A stretch of 64,000 nucleotides of DNA from Pohlia nutans (GCA_022496805.1 CM040088.1:19065001-19129000); one strand, 5' to 3'. Counted from the stretch's first letter, positions 46,786-60,101 are shown. Notes: a model not told the origin generated them from the letters alone. Numbers and translations are program-made.

Positions 46786-49700
46786 TTACCGCGTCTGTGA
46801 AGGAGAGCAAAGTAAGCCTGAGGCGTCAACGCCAACCACGGCAAGATCACAAACAGGGCACAGCTTGTTGGCGGTTTCTGGAACAAAACGTGCTTTGCAG
46901 TATGGACATGAAACATCCCTACTGCCACGGTAAATTGGAGTGTACGTAGCCCCACAGACGACAAAAGGATTACGAGGATCGTAGTTCAGTTTCATCTCAT
47001 CCCTTGGGTTCCTCTCGCTCACTTGCAAGACCTGCAAGAAAATATGGTTATGAACTTGAAAATAGATTTTATGGAGTGCGACAAGACGGATCAAAGCCCT
47101 ACACGATAGAAACTGCACAGTTGGAAAAAGAAGCCATAGAACGTTATTGCAGGCACAGATATGTGCTATACAGAAGAAGAAGAAGAAAAGAAAAAAATAC
47201 AGAAGAAGAAAAGAATTAAGAATTTACCTGGCGAGCCTTGGTAGCCACAGCTGGAGACAGGTTCAGCTCAAGGAGTCTTCGTGCAATTGCTGCAGCAGTG
47301 TTGTAGTTCTTGGCTTTGAAACATATTGACATGGCTGACTGCAAACTCAACTTCAAGTGAGTGGGTTGCAATTGACAATGGGTGAAGTAAGCAGCAAGTT
47401 CAGATTGACGCAACAAATCTTCCTTCAACGCAGGCTCTTTCCTCTTGAGTTCAATTCGAAGTGCTAATGTGTACTCCTTCGCAATCCCAAGAAGCTCTTT
47501 CACCTCATCCACCTCCTTGCGAGAGTCCACCACCACAACAGGGATTGTATGCAAAATATCAAGGAAGAGCCTGCATATTCACAACCATTATTAGAGAAGC
47601 ATGTTAACGTCAAAGGACTAGGAAGAGAACAAAGACGTGACAATCATATGTAAAAAAAAGATATCGAAGACACTTTCAACTGTGAGGAAATGGCACAATT
47701 TTAAGGGTCTGAACACATACCGAAGTGCCTCAGTGAATTTGCCCTCTGTGGTTGTCTTGTATGCAATCCTGAGCTTCTCTTCTAGAGTAGAAAGCTTGGT
47801 TAAAATAGCAGGTGATCCCTTCGCATTGACCGGCGAACTATCAGTCCACCCTCGCTCCAGAAACAGAGACAGTTCTGGAACAGATACAAGGGTAGGTAGA
47901 AGAGACTGACTAGCAAGATGAAGTTCCAAGAATATACTCTTCAATGGTGTGAAGTTTTGAATTCCAAGCTGGCGACTCAGTAATCTCATTGCTGAATCAA
48001 AAGAGCCAGCAGCTGCATGTTCTCCTGCAAGAGAAGAATTCTGGATCCAGCTTTGACTCTTTGGAATTCCTGCAGTAGGAGTGACAAAGTAAGCAGCCTC
48101 ATGAGCCACCTCTGGCACATGTGCATCAGCTGGTATTTCTAAATCCTCCATTTCCCAACCGCCCTCCTCATCATCACCTGGACAAACAAAAAGAAAGGTA
48201 TGAGAAAGCACACAACAATATCCTCACGTTCCTAAGTGTTAATGTAAACCCTCCAATAACCAGCAGAACGACCAACTTTAGATAACACTTACCCCTGTCC
48301 TCTTCGTCAACAACAATCACTGCATCTCCATTAAGGCCCTCCTCTGGCTCCACAATCTCCATTTCGGCTCCCCAAGCTCCTGCTGCTTCATCGTCATCCT
48401 CTACGTCACCTGCTCCAACAGTTTCAGCAAAAGCACCCTCAAAGAGCCCCTTGGTGACCACCAACAGTGGCCAGTTATTCTCCTGAAGAATAGGCTTCGG
48501 GGGCATCAACAAAAATGATTTGTCTTCCTCAGGGAGAGAAGGAACATTGTCACCAAGCTGCCTTTCTAACTCTTCAGCCACTTTGGTCAACCCATGAACC
48601 TTAGCTGTAGCATACGCCAGTGGCAAGTGATTGGATTCCTCCAAAATTTTCACTCTTTCTTGAACATCCCCAAGGTAGAGTGCATTATGAAACCGGCCCA
48701 TGATATCATTGCGCATCTCTGCAATCTTCAGCATCTTTTCAAGCTTCTCCAAGTTGCCAGTGATAAGATACAAGAAAGAAAGTCTCTCAAAGTTCTTTGT
48801 CTTCTGGTAAGCATACTCCACAATCTCGTGGTTTCCCTGAGAAGAATTCATGCGCAATTAGAAAAACCGAGACTAAAAAGGGACTGAGGAAATTCCAGGA
48901 ATATTCACATACAGTAGAAGAAAGCATGACAGCTCTCCAAAGGTTTGAACTACTAGTTTACAGGTTCAATCAAGAGAACTATCAGGGTTCTGGAATTTAC
49001 CTGGCGTAGCGCCTCCACACCAAGGCGGTGCCAGCAATCCTTCTGATCGATCTCCTTAGCCGATGCCACTGCAACTTCAGTGTTTCCACACTCGACAGCC
49101 AAGTTGAATCGAGTCTGTTCATCCTTGACAAAGTGCAAAGCAACCTCCGGAAAACCTTTCTGTTGTAAATATGCAATGATGGACTGGCCACAGAGCTGCA
49201 AGCTTTGGATCATGTGTAGCACCTGCAGATCAATTACCAATTCTTTAATAACCAAGGATACCTGAGCAAGTGCAAAAATATCAGGCTCCAAGAAGCATTT
49301 GAAACCGAGTGCTTTGCTTCACTCACTTCATATTTAATCAAACAAGATCAATTTATCTTAGCAGGATATCTCCGTCAGGGGTCTTTTATATGTAACAGTG
49401 GATAAAAATACTGAAACAACCAACCTGGTCGAACTTCTTCTGGATAAGTGCCAGTTTGAATGTGTACTCAGTAGCGTCAATCTGGATCACCCGGTTCTTG
49501 CCATCCCGGTCCAAGCAATAAATCGAATTTCCGCTGACTTTAGTGATGTACACAGGGACGTCGAGAGTTCGGATTATGCCGCTGTCTCCATTTGGCAAGC
49601 AGTACTTAATGTGGTTGAGAGTGGTATATATGAACACACCAGACTCGTCCCATGCTCCACTCTTCACACGAATAGTTTCATGGACAGTGCACTTGTGCTC

Positions 49701-52490
49701 AAGCTTCTTCGTGGCCACAACGATGGCATGCTTGCTTAGCAGTGCAACATTCTCCATGTCACTTGACCACACCACATACTTCACAAACGGGGTGCTGACT
49801 TCTCCCAGAGTGGCACGTTGCTGAAGATCAAAGAGTACAACTTTGTCCTCTGACCTACACAGTAGGTTCCCAGTTCCTGCATAGAAGATCACATCTGTGC
49901 TTGGAGAAGGCAGAGTGACTTTCTTCGTCACTTCATTCCTCAAATTCTTGATGAGAACCTGATGGATCAGGTTCCAAAACGTTAGTGTCTTCTATATTGA
50001 ATCGTAACAGGTGTCCACTATATCCGTCACACATATCACGGGAAACGGCTAAAACTGTCATCCTCCCTATCCTGACTTCCTTGCGTCACGAGACAAGACA
50101 GTTGTGTAGAATGACAAGTCCAAGCAATGATCTTCTACGGGGAACTCTCAGAAACTTCCGCAATGTATCTACTAGAAGTAAAATCGAGTTAGCCAATATA
50201 CTACTCAACGAAGTAGGATTCATACCTGGTTTTGGTTCTTGTCGAGGACGGCAAATCTGTTTCTTGCCACAAAAACTGCAGATGAACCCTGCCCACGTTT
50301 CGACTCCTGAGCTGCCTCACTCCTGCCAGTGCTTTCCTTGGGGATAATGTAGAGCTCGTAAGAACCACCTTCAACATCTGAACACAGTAAAACTGCGTTC
50401 TCTGCTGGGTTGTATGAGAGGGTCCTTGGTCCCTGGTTCAGACCCATGGCACCTGCCCGCCGAATGGAAATAAGGGGGTTGTCCTTTGCAGCGGCAAAAT
50501 CATAAGTTCGCAAATACCGCTCCTTCACGTAGTACAATGTGCCTCCCTGAACGGCACAAGCAGGTCTCTCTCTCTCCAACTTGAAAACGATCATTCCACT
50601 GTCATGACCAGCTGCCAGAAGATTCATCTCCGGATGCGCAGAAAGAATCCAGAACCGATCGTGCTCTCGTCGGAACGTCTGCACACCAGTCCGCTTGGAC
50701 ATGTCCCACACACGGATGCTCTTGTCCTCGGAGTTTGACACGATAATGTCTTGGCGTGCGTGAAACATTACACACGAGACATTGTTCACGTGACCCCGCA
50801 GAGTATCCACCTCCCATGCTTTGGTATCTGCACGGTGAAATCAATTACAATAGTAAAAAACAAAACGTTGCCACACAATCAATACATTAAAGTACTCAGT
50901 GGGATGAAGATGATCACAATAAAGAAATGCATCGTTTTAACCACCTAAGCGTCTAAAACGCCCAATATGGCCATCTGCATCACGGAACTTTGCAACGGTG
51001 GCATTTTCTCATTTTACCTTGGCTTTCTGATTGCAATACATCATTTTAAAGCTCTTGTTCTATACTACAAGATCACCAGTGTCGATCGTGTCAAACTGAA
51101 GTCATTTTCACACAAACAGATGATTTGCAGCAAGGAATTCAATTTTCCTACACTACAGAAAATACACAGTGGACGTTTAGGCATCAACAATGGATGCATG
51201 TGGATTAGACAAGTACCGTTCATTCTCCATAGCTTCACTTGACGATCATCTGCTCCAGAAACGATGAGCGGCAAGGTGGGATGGAAGGATGCCCAGTTGA
51301 CACCCCTGTCGTGACCTTCTAGCACATACTTCACGATGGAATCACCTCCTCCAAAAAGATCGGTGTTCATCTGGGTGAGGCGCATCATATCATCAGCTGG
51401 AGCAACCGACTTCTTCCGCAATGCTCCAATATCCCAAACTCGAACAGTCTGATCCAATGATGCAGACACAACTAAATCCTCCTTGATGTGGAACGATGCG
51501 CACATCACGTAGTGGTTGTGACCGGTGAGCACAGAAATGCACGTGCGCGATTGCCAGTTCCAGATACGGATGGTTTGGTCATCACTTGCACTCACAATCC
51601 ACGGATTTTCATGATGGAACTGCACCGTTCGGATGTAGTCGAGGTGACCCAGCAAAGTGAACAAACAACGCCGCATCTTGTAGTTCCACACCTTAATCTT
51701 GTAATCATCCCCTACATTTCCAGTTTCCAAATATATGTCAATACGACTGAAATAAAGCAACACCAAAATCACAACCCCGTTTCGAGATACAAGCCCTTCC
51801 CTAACCATAAACATTTCACACTCAACAAGTGCAAAACTACCAATACACTTAACCCCCACTAATGATTGCGCATCCCCTATATACCCTCAGAAATCTGCCA
51901 TGTTGTGTACACATCTAATCGGTCAATCTCCGCATATCAAATTGGAAACATTTGTCCAAATGTCCGTATTAGAGTGTGTCCCGTAGAGAAGGTCGAGTGT
52001 ATCCATAGTGTCACATTCACCACCTCTACAGCACACACAAAGCGAACCCTAACAACACAACAAGGCATAATCAACTGATGAACATTCGGAAGCTCGCAAT
52101 CATCGCCAGGGTCTTGCCACGAATAGGAACTGCTTCAAATCGATCACAAAATCTCGGTCCGCAGACAATGCGGTGATTAGATCAAGTGTTCATGCACTCG
52201 AAAAACGCTCATAACCAACAGATCCGGGTACAAAAAGTTGTTAAACAGTTTATTAAAATGGAACACAGACACAAAGACTAACCTCCGGAGACAAAGAGGG
52301 GCTGCGACTTGTGGAAGTGAACACCCCGCACGGGCCCATCGTGCTCATCGAATCGGTCGATGAGCGTGCCCATCCGGTAGTCCCACAGCTGAATGATACC
52401 GCTGTGCAAGCTGGCGAGAATCCATGGCCGCCGCGGGTGAAAGCTCAGCCCCTTCACCCGATTACTCTTCGTCTCGAACTTGGTCAACAT
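46786..52490 (-). CDS. COPA: Coatomer subunit alpha (alpha-COP), 9 exons, 1216 aa
   Basis: Exons on the minus strand: 52490-52283, 51711-51217, 50827-50226, 49958-49425, 49222-49001, 48836-48293, 48177-47721, 47570-47228, 47031-46786; they sum to 3651 nt with matching phases and GT-AG introns. It is the largest COPI coat subunit, cytosolic and recruited by ARF1 to Golgi membranes for retrograde transport. The N-terminal WD40 propeller (about 1-310) has clear repeats such as [28 protein letters not shown] and IRVWDMSKR. The coatomer WD-associated region follows to about 770, then an acidic linker (VEDDDEAAG) and COPI_C to the end, which carries a CPYC...CPVC pair. Length equals the usual plant protein. 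The start [14 protein letters not shown] is the conserved one; an in-frame ATG 18 bp upstream (MAGSGT) may be used instead. No disruption. Confidence 0.96.
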
Positions 52491-53655
52491 TGTGCCAGAT
52501 CCAGCCAACTCTCAGGAACGGGAAGACCCAACGCAAAACACAATCCCGGGAAGTCCTTAGACGCTCCAACACATCCTTTCCTACACAAACTATTCCGGAA
52601 AACCCTCAAAAGAGCACCACTCCTGCTCGTTTTCGGCCGCCTCTCCAGCAAATCGGTCGCCGAAACTCCGGTATCAACACTTCAAGCGCCTCGCAACCCG
52701 ATCGCAGCGTCGAAAGAAATCCTCCGCGGGGCCGAATGCGGCAATCGGGAGACGAAACGAAGGAGACGGGCCCGAGACTGAGCTTGCGTTGCCATAGCCA
52801 GGGTTAGCCTTGTGCTCTTGCACAATCATGCACCTTCGTTCATCCGTTATGACGACATTCATCCATGTATTCGTACATGTATTCATCTATGTATACAGTA
52901 GGCACCAGAGTTATCCTTCTACTCTGAATTTGCACAACAGAGGACCAACCATATAACTGCACTAGTATGGTCATGCGTCAGAGAGTAACTTCCACGCCAA
53001 GGTGTAAAAATCACAAAACCACTTTCGTGCACCCCTTCTTGTGGAGAGATTTCCGACAATGGTAAAAATGATATCACGAAATTGAATAAAATAGAGTTAT
53101 TTGTAAGTTGAGCAAAAAATTCTACAAGAGGAAAAACATGTAAAATTGGCTTTTTAGATTGAAAAGCAGCAAAAATGAGTTTCAGCCCCTACTTCTTTGA
53201 CTAATGACAATGCATTGCGTTGTCGAAGAGATTCAAACCTTGAACCTCCCCAATGCAAGAGAAGCTCCCACAAACCTAGCTCGAGTTCCTATGTAGGAAT
53301 CTCCCCGTACCCCCACACCAACCTCATGCTCCCCCAAGGGAAGGAGCTTGATGGCTTGCGCAGTGAGTCGGTCCAAAAGTCATGGAACCGCTTTTGTTCA
53401 TCCCTCTTTGTGGAGAGATTTTCGACAATGGCATCACAATTTCTCATGTTTCGTTTCGCACAGTTTAATTCAATTCATGACAACAAAATTTCATAAAAAA
53501 TCCATAACTTCCACAACGCAGGCCCAAATGCGACGAAAACACTTCAGTGTACACCTTCTTGTCAAGAACTTTCCGACAATACCAAAGCGTGACCAGGCAA
53601 TACGTGGTTAGGGAGATCTCAATGTTACATAAAAATAAAAATAAAACAACCTTCC
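52491..53655. repeat. alpha-COP upstream region and degenerate dispersed repeats
   Basis: The first ~300 bp are the likely leader and promoter of alpha-COP. From about 52985 a degenerate repeat recurs, marked by CTTGTGGAGAGATTTCCGACA-like blocks near 53040, 53400 and 53560 and again near 55180 and 55310. It looks like an old dispersed or tandem repeat family; no coding content. Confidence 0.45.
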
Positions 53656-54449
53656 TTGACCTTTAAGCTTCCCTAGTTTCTTTGGGCTTAAAAGCATCAT
53701 GGCTTTTAATGTGTTATAGGTTTAAATGTAAGCGAGGTATAGAAATCTCAACCGTACAATCTTGTAGTATACATGTTGTAGATGATGTGGATCAGATTTG
53801 GAGTAATTTGGCCTCATAGATTGCAAGATCGTAATGTTTTAGTGTTAAAAATGGATGTTGAAATTTTCCTAGCCACGTTAGAAATTGAAATTATATTTCT
53901 AAACTTACTAAACGAAAAACCTTTAAACCATAAAGTGGTTCAAAATCATCATATAAACACATTGGTACAAAAAAAGCTCATGGATTTTTTTGATGTGCCC
54001 TAAAATGCCCTTCCAATGTTAAAAAATAGCCTGAATTGTGACCTATTTGATCCAAAAAGCAAAAAGTGTCCAAAATAGACTTCAAAACATTCAAAACAAC
54101 ATAGATTGACATTAGTTTTTTCCCATGATAACTAGACTTCAAGTAGAATCTAACCCAATAATTTGTAATGAAAACAGACACTAGATAATGAAGATACAAG
54201 CTCCCAAAGTTTCAGCCATCAAAATGCACAAACACTGCCCAAAAAGAAGACCCCTTGCTTTCAAATGCTTCCCAAAATTAAATACATCTCGGATTGATCT
54301 TAAATTTTTACCACTCAAACTAGACATCATGAGGGGAGTTTTCTATTTTTTCATGGAAATCAAACACTGTATGCAAAAGTTAAAGCTCTTCAAAGTGAAA
54401 GTAACTAAAAAAACGTTCAAGAATGAACGCCGGGACAATTAAAGGTTAA
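53656..54449. mobile_element. Degenerate TTAA element, family L, copy 1 (794 bp)
   Basis: Aligns from end to end with 55677-56468 (shared GAGGTATAGAAATCTCAACC and TAGTGTACATGTTGTAGATG-like blocks). The left end TTGACCTTTAAGCTTCCC and right end, reversed, TTAACCTTTAATTGTCCC form imperfect inverted repeats. It abuts family F copy 2 at the shared TTAA 54446-54449. Confidence 0.6.
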
Positions 54450-54960
54450 CACTTTGACGCGCCAACCTCCATTTTGGACGCTCGATGATTTATGAGGTGC
54501 CTCTTCACTGCATACATTGATATTTTCATCCATCCAAAGTTCTCTTGGTTCTTGTGCTAATTGACTACCATTTGTACAATATGGATCTTCAAAATAAGAC
54601 ATTGTAATTTCATTTTAAATATAAAAATTAGTTTATGTCAAATTTCATTATTGGTTCAAAAAATGAGATCTTAAAAATGATTTTTCATAATAGGTAAAAT
54701 CAAATGATGAAAATTATACCATCTCATAGTACATATTATTCCAAATTCATCATACAATTTGTAATTAAAATTGTTAATTTGGGATTTTTAATTTATTTTC
54801 AAAAGAAGACATTGAAAAATATTTAAATAATAATACTAACAAACATGATAAATCCAACCGTACATATGTGATCTACACATTGACATTTACATCTACAATT
54901 TGTGATCTTATTACACATGTTTGAAACCGGTGCATCATCTAAACTTCAAAGGATAAATAG
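54446..54960. mobile_element. TTAA element, family F, copy 2
   Basis: Starts TTAACACTTTGACGCGCCAA and runs to about CTTCAAAGGATAAA; the right TTAA has decayed. It aligns with 37414-38282 without that copy's foldback insertion. Confidence 0.6.
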
Positions 54961-55676
54961 TAAGACTAGTGTGGCCATGTGACGTTGACCCAAATGTTCC
55001 CTTTGTTCTACATGTGTTCCCCATGCTCCCATATCCCCATGTTCCCGAGCATTCCCCGTGCTTTTGTAATTTTATAATTTTTATATCTATAATTTTAATC
55101 AATTTATCAAAATTTGACAAAATCCATAACTTCTACATCGTAGATCCAAAAGCTACATAAACAACTTGAGTGCACTACCACTCATCGAGAGCTTTACGAC
55201 AATGCTAAGAATGACATCAAAAACTCCCATATTCATTTTATGGTGACGAAAATCACTAAAAAATATCCATAGCTCTTACACCATTCATTTAAGAGCAACA
55301 AACAAATGAGAATTTTCCGACGGTACCAAAAACGCAGCTGATAAGTGCATGTGTTGGAGAGATCTCAATATTACGTACTAAACAAACAAAAAATCTTTAC
55401 GTAACAAAACAAAAAGACAAACAAACTACATTTTTAATGCATAGATTCTCTAATATTCTTTTTTCACCATATACAAAATTGAAAAATAATTTATTATAAA
55501 ATTTGGCATGTATATTTAGAAAAAATGCCAACATTGCTTTCCATCTACAATATTATATAAAAGAAGACTTGAGTACAATTAACCATCTCGACAAATAAAT
55601 GATCCCCCTTTGTAGAGAGTAAACTCTTTCCTATATTTCCATTGTAGTGCTAATTTTTTTTAATAATAAAACATGT
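54961..55676. other. Spacer with degenerate repeats
   Basis: Contains further copies of the degenerate repeat described at 52985-53610 and a TGTTCCC-rich patch (54990-55060). No gene seen. Confidence 0.35.
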
Positions 55677-56468
55677 ATAACTCCTAAGCATCCTTAGCAT
55701 TATTGGGTTTAAAAACATCATTACTTTTTAAGTGTTATATGTATAAATGTAAGTGAGGTATAGAAATCTCAACCATACAATCTTGTAGTGTACATGTTGT
55801 AGATGACTTGAATCTAATTTGGAGTCAATTGGCCACATAGATTACAAAACTATAATGTTTTAGTGCTGAAGGAGGATGCTGAAATTTTCCTAGCAACACA
55901 TTAGAATTGAAATTATATTTCTAAACCTACTAAATGAAAAACCTCTAAACCACAAATTGGTTCAAAACCATCATATAAACATATTGGTATTAAAAAAGAG
56001 ACATATGTCTTTGATGTATCCGAAAATGGCTTAGAAATGTCAAAAAGTAGCTAAAAAAGTGACCTACTAGACCCAAAATTGACATGTGCCCTAAGATGAT
56101 TTCCAAACATTCAGATTCTAGAACAAGTTACATTGACATGAAAAGTTTACCATGATAACTAGACTTCAAAGGACAACAATTTTTTATATTAAATACCTAC
56201 GAAAGAGAAACAAGCCCCAAAAATTGCAAACATCAAAATGCACTTTGATGAACTAAAATTGAACCCATGTACTCAAATGTTCCCCAAAAATTCATTACAT
56301 GTTGAATTGATTTGAAAAAATTATCACAAAAACTAGACTAATGAAGGCGTCTTTCTCAACAAGTTTTATTGAAATCAAACACCAAACACAAAAGATACAA
56401 GTTGTCAAAGTTGCAATTATCCCAAAAACGTCCAAAATATGGATGTCAGACCCATTATTTGGGGTTGA
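55677..56468. mobile_element. Degenerate TTAA element, family L, copy 2 (792 bp)
   Basis: Almost the same length as copy 1 and alignable throughout. The ends ATAACTCCTAAGCATCC and GGGGTTGA have lost perfect TTAA, so this is an old copy. Confidence 0.5.
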
Positions 56469-57396
56469 GATACTTATTTATTTGAGTGACGACTTTCAAT
56501 GGAAACTACTTTTTCTCAAGCTTTAGCAACCATAGGGTCCTCTTGTTGATTAGATGGTCGTCTCATTCCATTTTGTCCTCCGAGACCATTTCATTTCACG
56601 TCCTTTCATCTCCTTTCACTTTCGTGACCTTTCATGCCCTTTCACGTCGTCGATGGCGTTCCTCGTGCAAACAATTTAATTTCATCTTCTACCTTGTATA
56701 TAACTAATCTTTATAATTCAAGAAGTTCCTAAGCTTTTTATGATGTCCAATCCATTTCAAAAGTTAACATTCTTCTCTACAATTTCAAAATGGAGAATTT
56801 GGTCAAAACATAGTTTTTATCAAATTCGTGCATAAGTACACGTTGAAAAGAAAAGAACAAATCATAGTCTTGAAAGAAATTTAAAGGTAATTATCATATT
56901 TACAATTGTGGGATTCTTTTGTGTAAGGTTAAAAAATAAGACACTCTCATCCTATCCACTTACAACATGCAATGTTAAATTCCATACACAAAGAAAATAG
57001 AATTAATCCAGGAATTAATCTCCAATTTTGAGTACAAACTAGTTCATGCATGACCACATAAATTCAGAATATCATTTTAAATTGAATAAAAATACATTAT
57101 AATTTTGAAAGAACTCCAAAAAGCACCAACAAAATATTGATATAATTTTTTTGCAAAAATCCACTACAAAGTAAAACAATTAGTATCAATATATTAAATA
57201 TATGCATTTCAATGAAGAAATAGTGAGCCAATTCATGTCATGCAATTCAATCCCAAACAATGATGTTTGAATAAAAGCATATAGAGTCTTTTACTTCAAA
57301 TAGTTGTCCGGACTGCATTTACTCATACTCTTTCTTTTTTTCTTTCTTTTTCACCATATTGAATGTGACAATTTTCGTTTTAAATTACACAAAACA
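56469..57396. other. AT-rich gene-free spacer
   Basis: No supported gene. Short CCTTTCA repeats occur at 56580-56650. Confidence 0.4.
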
Positions 57397-58010
57397 CACA
57401 ATTCGCTATTTACGCACTTGGTCATATAATCATGCACTTGGTCCCCAAGCGCATAATTTTTTTTTTTAAATTTTTTTTTAAAAAACACGACGATTATTGT
57501 CTTTCTTCAATCCCTTACATTGTAAACAAATAATTATTTTAATTATTTTTTATTCTTATCTTTATCTTTTCTTTTATCTTTTCTTTTTTATCTTGATTTC
57601 TTTCTTGTCTTCTTTCTTGTCTCCCTCTTGTCTTTTTTCTTGTCTTTCTTTTGTCTTCCTTTTTGTCTTCTTTGTCTTTTTTTCTTCTACTTTTTCTACA
57701 GTTGTGGCTGCTGAACCCTAAACAATGGGAACAAACCCCCCAAAAAACAAAAACAAAAAATAAAAAATAATTTTTTTAAATTTTTATTTTTTTATTAGTT
57801 TTTTATTTTTTATTTTATTTTATTTTTATTTTTATTTTTAAAATTTTAGGTTGGCCATGGTGTGCTGCTGAATTCTAAATGGCGGCCGCCCAAAAAAAAC
57901 AAAAAGTTTTTTTTTTAATTCTATTTTTAGCCACCGGGGTGCACGGCTGCGCACCCTAAGACCCTCCCATCTCCCTCATTTCCATCTTCATCTCCCTCGT
58001 CATCTCCCTC

Positions 58011-58112
58011 TCCATGTTCATCTCCTCTCCATGTTCATCTCCTCTCTATGTTCATCTCCTCTCCTATGTTCATCTCCTCTCCATGTTCATCTCCTCTCCT
58101 ATGTTCATCTCC
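58011..58112. repeat. 17-bp tandem repeat CTCCATGTTCATCTCCT
   Basis: About six imperfect units (CTCTCCATGTTCATCTC, some with TAT for CAT) near the centre of the giant hairpin. Confidence 0.85.
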
Positions 58113-58312
58113 TCCCCATCTCCCTCCCCTCTCCTCATATATATAGGGGAGTGGAGAGGGTCTCTCCCATTCACTCTCCCACTCCCTCTCCCTCCCCTCT
58201 CCTCTCCCCTATATATATGAGGAGAGGGAAGAGGGAGAAAAGAGATGGGAGGGTCTTAGGGTGCGCGGGCGTGCACCCCAGGCTAAAAATAGAATATTTT
58301 CAAAAGAAGAAC

Positions 58313-58315
<3 letters not shown>

Positions 58316-58360
<45 letters not shown>
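58316..58360. repeat. (TA)n microsatellite
   Basis: An uninterrupted run of TA in the right arm of the large hairpin; the left arm lacks it. Confidence 0.97.
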
Positions 58361-58364
<4 letters not shown>

Positions 58365-58856
58365 TGGACGGCCGCCATTTAGGGTTCTGCAACACTCCAT
58401 GGCCAACCTTTTTTTTTTTTTTTTTGGGGGGGGGGCTAGGGTTCACCCCATGGCCAACCTTAAAAGAAAGAAAAAAAAAGGTTTTTTTTTTTTTTTTTTT
58501 TTTGGTTTGCTCCCATTGTGTAGGGTTCAGCAGCCACAACTGAAGAAAAAGTAGAAGAAAAAAAAAGACAAGGAAGACAAAAAGGAAGACAAGAAGAAAG
58601 AGAAAAGAAAGACAAGAGGGAGACAAGAAAGAAGACAAGAAAGTAATCAAGATAAAAAAGAAAAGATAAAAGAAAAGATAAAGAAAAGATAAAGATAAGA
58701 ATAAAAATTAATTAAAATAATTATTTATTTACAATTTAAGTGATTGTAGAATGACAACATTGATGTTTTTAGAGAACTTTTTAACCAATTTTTTTTAAAG
58801 TCTAGTATGTTTATGAAATGAGCGCACTTGGCCAAGTGCATAAATAGCACATTGCG

Positions 58857-59229
58857 TCTTACAAGTCATTCAACGAATTCTTTTTCTAAAACATTATATA
58901 TTTGGCAGATTGGACATTTTATGGGTTTTTTTTTTTTTTGGGGGGGGGGCAAGTCACAATACACATTGACGCAAATGCTACGTGTGATGGGCATCAATTG
59001 CAAGTGCAAAATAAACCTACATAGGCATGATCCGGGGTTTGCTTGCATGACCGGTTCCAAACATTTTGGAACTTCTGATTTATTGATGTAGTTGATTGTT
59101 TCTTTTTGGTATTTTTATGTTGTTAGCTCGGCATAAACACTTGTCTCAAGGGTGTAGGATGGGTCGGTTGATTGGTACAGCTTTCCTACTTATAATAACT
59201 CATTAGCAGCACCAAGTCATGTATATCAC
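58857..59229. other. Spacer
   Basis: Contains T/G homopolymer runs at 58925-58950. Otherwise nothing recognised. Part of it may be the body of the SINE described next. Confidence 0.35.
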
Positions 59230-59390
59230 ACTACTATTCAAACGGACTCGAACCTGGACCACATAATTGTAATACATAACCCTCTACCAACCAACCGTAA
59301 AACTTATGATTTGGCGATCGAACACGATAACAAAATTCAAATTATACTTGCTAACCACCAAACCACCTGCTATGGTTACTTTTATTGGTT
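59230..59390 (-). mobile_element. tRNA-like SINE head with two promoter modules
   Basis: On the minus strand two RNA polymerase III A/B box pairs follow each other. Module 1 has A box TGGTTAGCAAG (59358-59348) and B box GTGTTCGATCG (59325-59315). Module 2 has A box TGGTAGAGGG (59289-59280) and B box GGTTCGAGTCC (59254-59244). Box spacing (about 35 nt) is right for tRNA-derived promoters, but no cloverleaf can be folded, so these are not tRNA genes. Only one copy is present, so boundaries are unknown. Confidence 0.45.
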
Positions 59391-59601
59391 ATTGGCCACT
59401 AAAGTGTCTATTCTTGTTAGCAAAGAGTAGTTTTGCACCCATGGCCCTTTGTTCGGTGGGCATTGGGTCATTGGCATAACGAACATACACTTTATCTACG
59501 CCGGCCTCTACAAAGAACTGGAGTTTCTATCTATCTAGGTGGTTGATTTGGTTTTCTTCACTTAGAAGAATACTCAACTTTTCTAATGAACTTCGGCTTA
59601 G

Positions 59602-59842
59602 TTCACTCCTAATGGACCAAGGGATTCATGGTTTTAAAATGACAAATTCAATCAATTGTAGTGTGAAAAATATAATTCAAAAAGGGACCAAATTCTATAT
59701 TACCAAAATCAGTGAAGAACATTGCGTGTGTTGTTCAAAAAGAATAAAAAATTGAACAAAACGAACTTTACATAAGACTTACTTAAAAATGCTTAAAAAA
59801 AAAAGACACCGAATTCGAGCTTCTTGGTCCTTTAGGGGTTAA
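59602..59842. mobile_element. TTAA piggyBac-like MITE, family D, copy 2 (241 bp)
   Basis: Left end TTCACTCCTAATGGACCAAG (TTAA decayed to TTCA), right end CTTGGTCCTTTAGGGGTTAA. The interior matches D copy 1 (GGATTCATGGTTTTAAAATG, GTGAAGAACATTGC). It gives the uninterrupted length of the family. Confidence 0.75.
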
Positions 59843-60101
59843 TCATATACTAGATGGAAGGTAGGATAAAACAATTTTTTTTTGAATTTTTAAATGCCAA
59901 CATTTTGGAAATTACTATTTCAAATAATTTTTTGAATGGTGAAAAATATAGTTTTAAAGAATATTTGCGAGTATTTCATACGTCAAATTTTTATTTTCCA
60001 AAATTTATTAAATATTCAACACAAATGTTCTAATGTGTTGATTTATGCACAGTAGTATAGGTCCAATTGCTATGACCATTCAAAAAATCATCTTTCAAAA
60101 C

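Larger units (their letters stand above)
57397..58856. repeat. Giant near-perfect inverted repeat (hairpin), about 1.46 kb
   Basis: The arms match inwards from GCTATTTACGCACTTGG (57399-57420) against the reverse of 58830-58852. Matching continues through the TTTGTCTTCC-type polypyrimidine block (57540-57700) against the polypurine block (58545-58720), GGCGGCCGCC (57883) against GGCGGCCGTCC-type sequence (58368), and GGTGCACGGCTGCGCACC (57938) against 58257-58278. The centre is near 58170 between CTCCCCTATATATA patches. It behaves as one foldback unit, perhaps a foldback transposon. Coordinates of the outer limits are approximate. Confidence 0.8.

Noticed and set aside
57497..58650. Open frames in the giant hairpin, up to 170 codons
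   Set aside because: They consist of microsatellite and homopolymer translation (poly-Phe, poly-Ile-Tyr, Ser-Pro repeats).
59230..59390. tRNA genes
   Set aside because: A and B boxes are present, but no acceptor, D or anticodon stems pair, so a tRNA-like SINE head is more likely.
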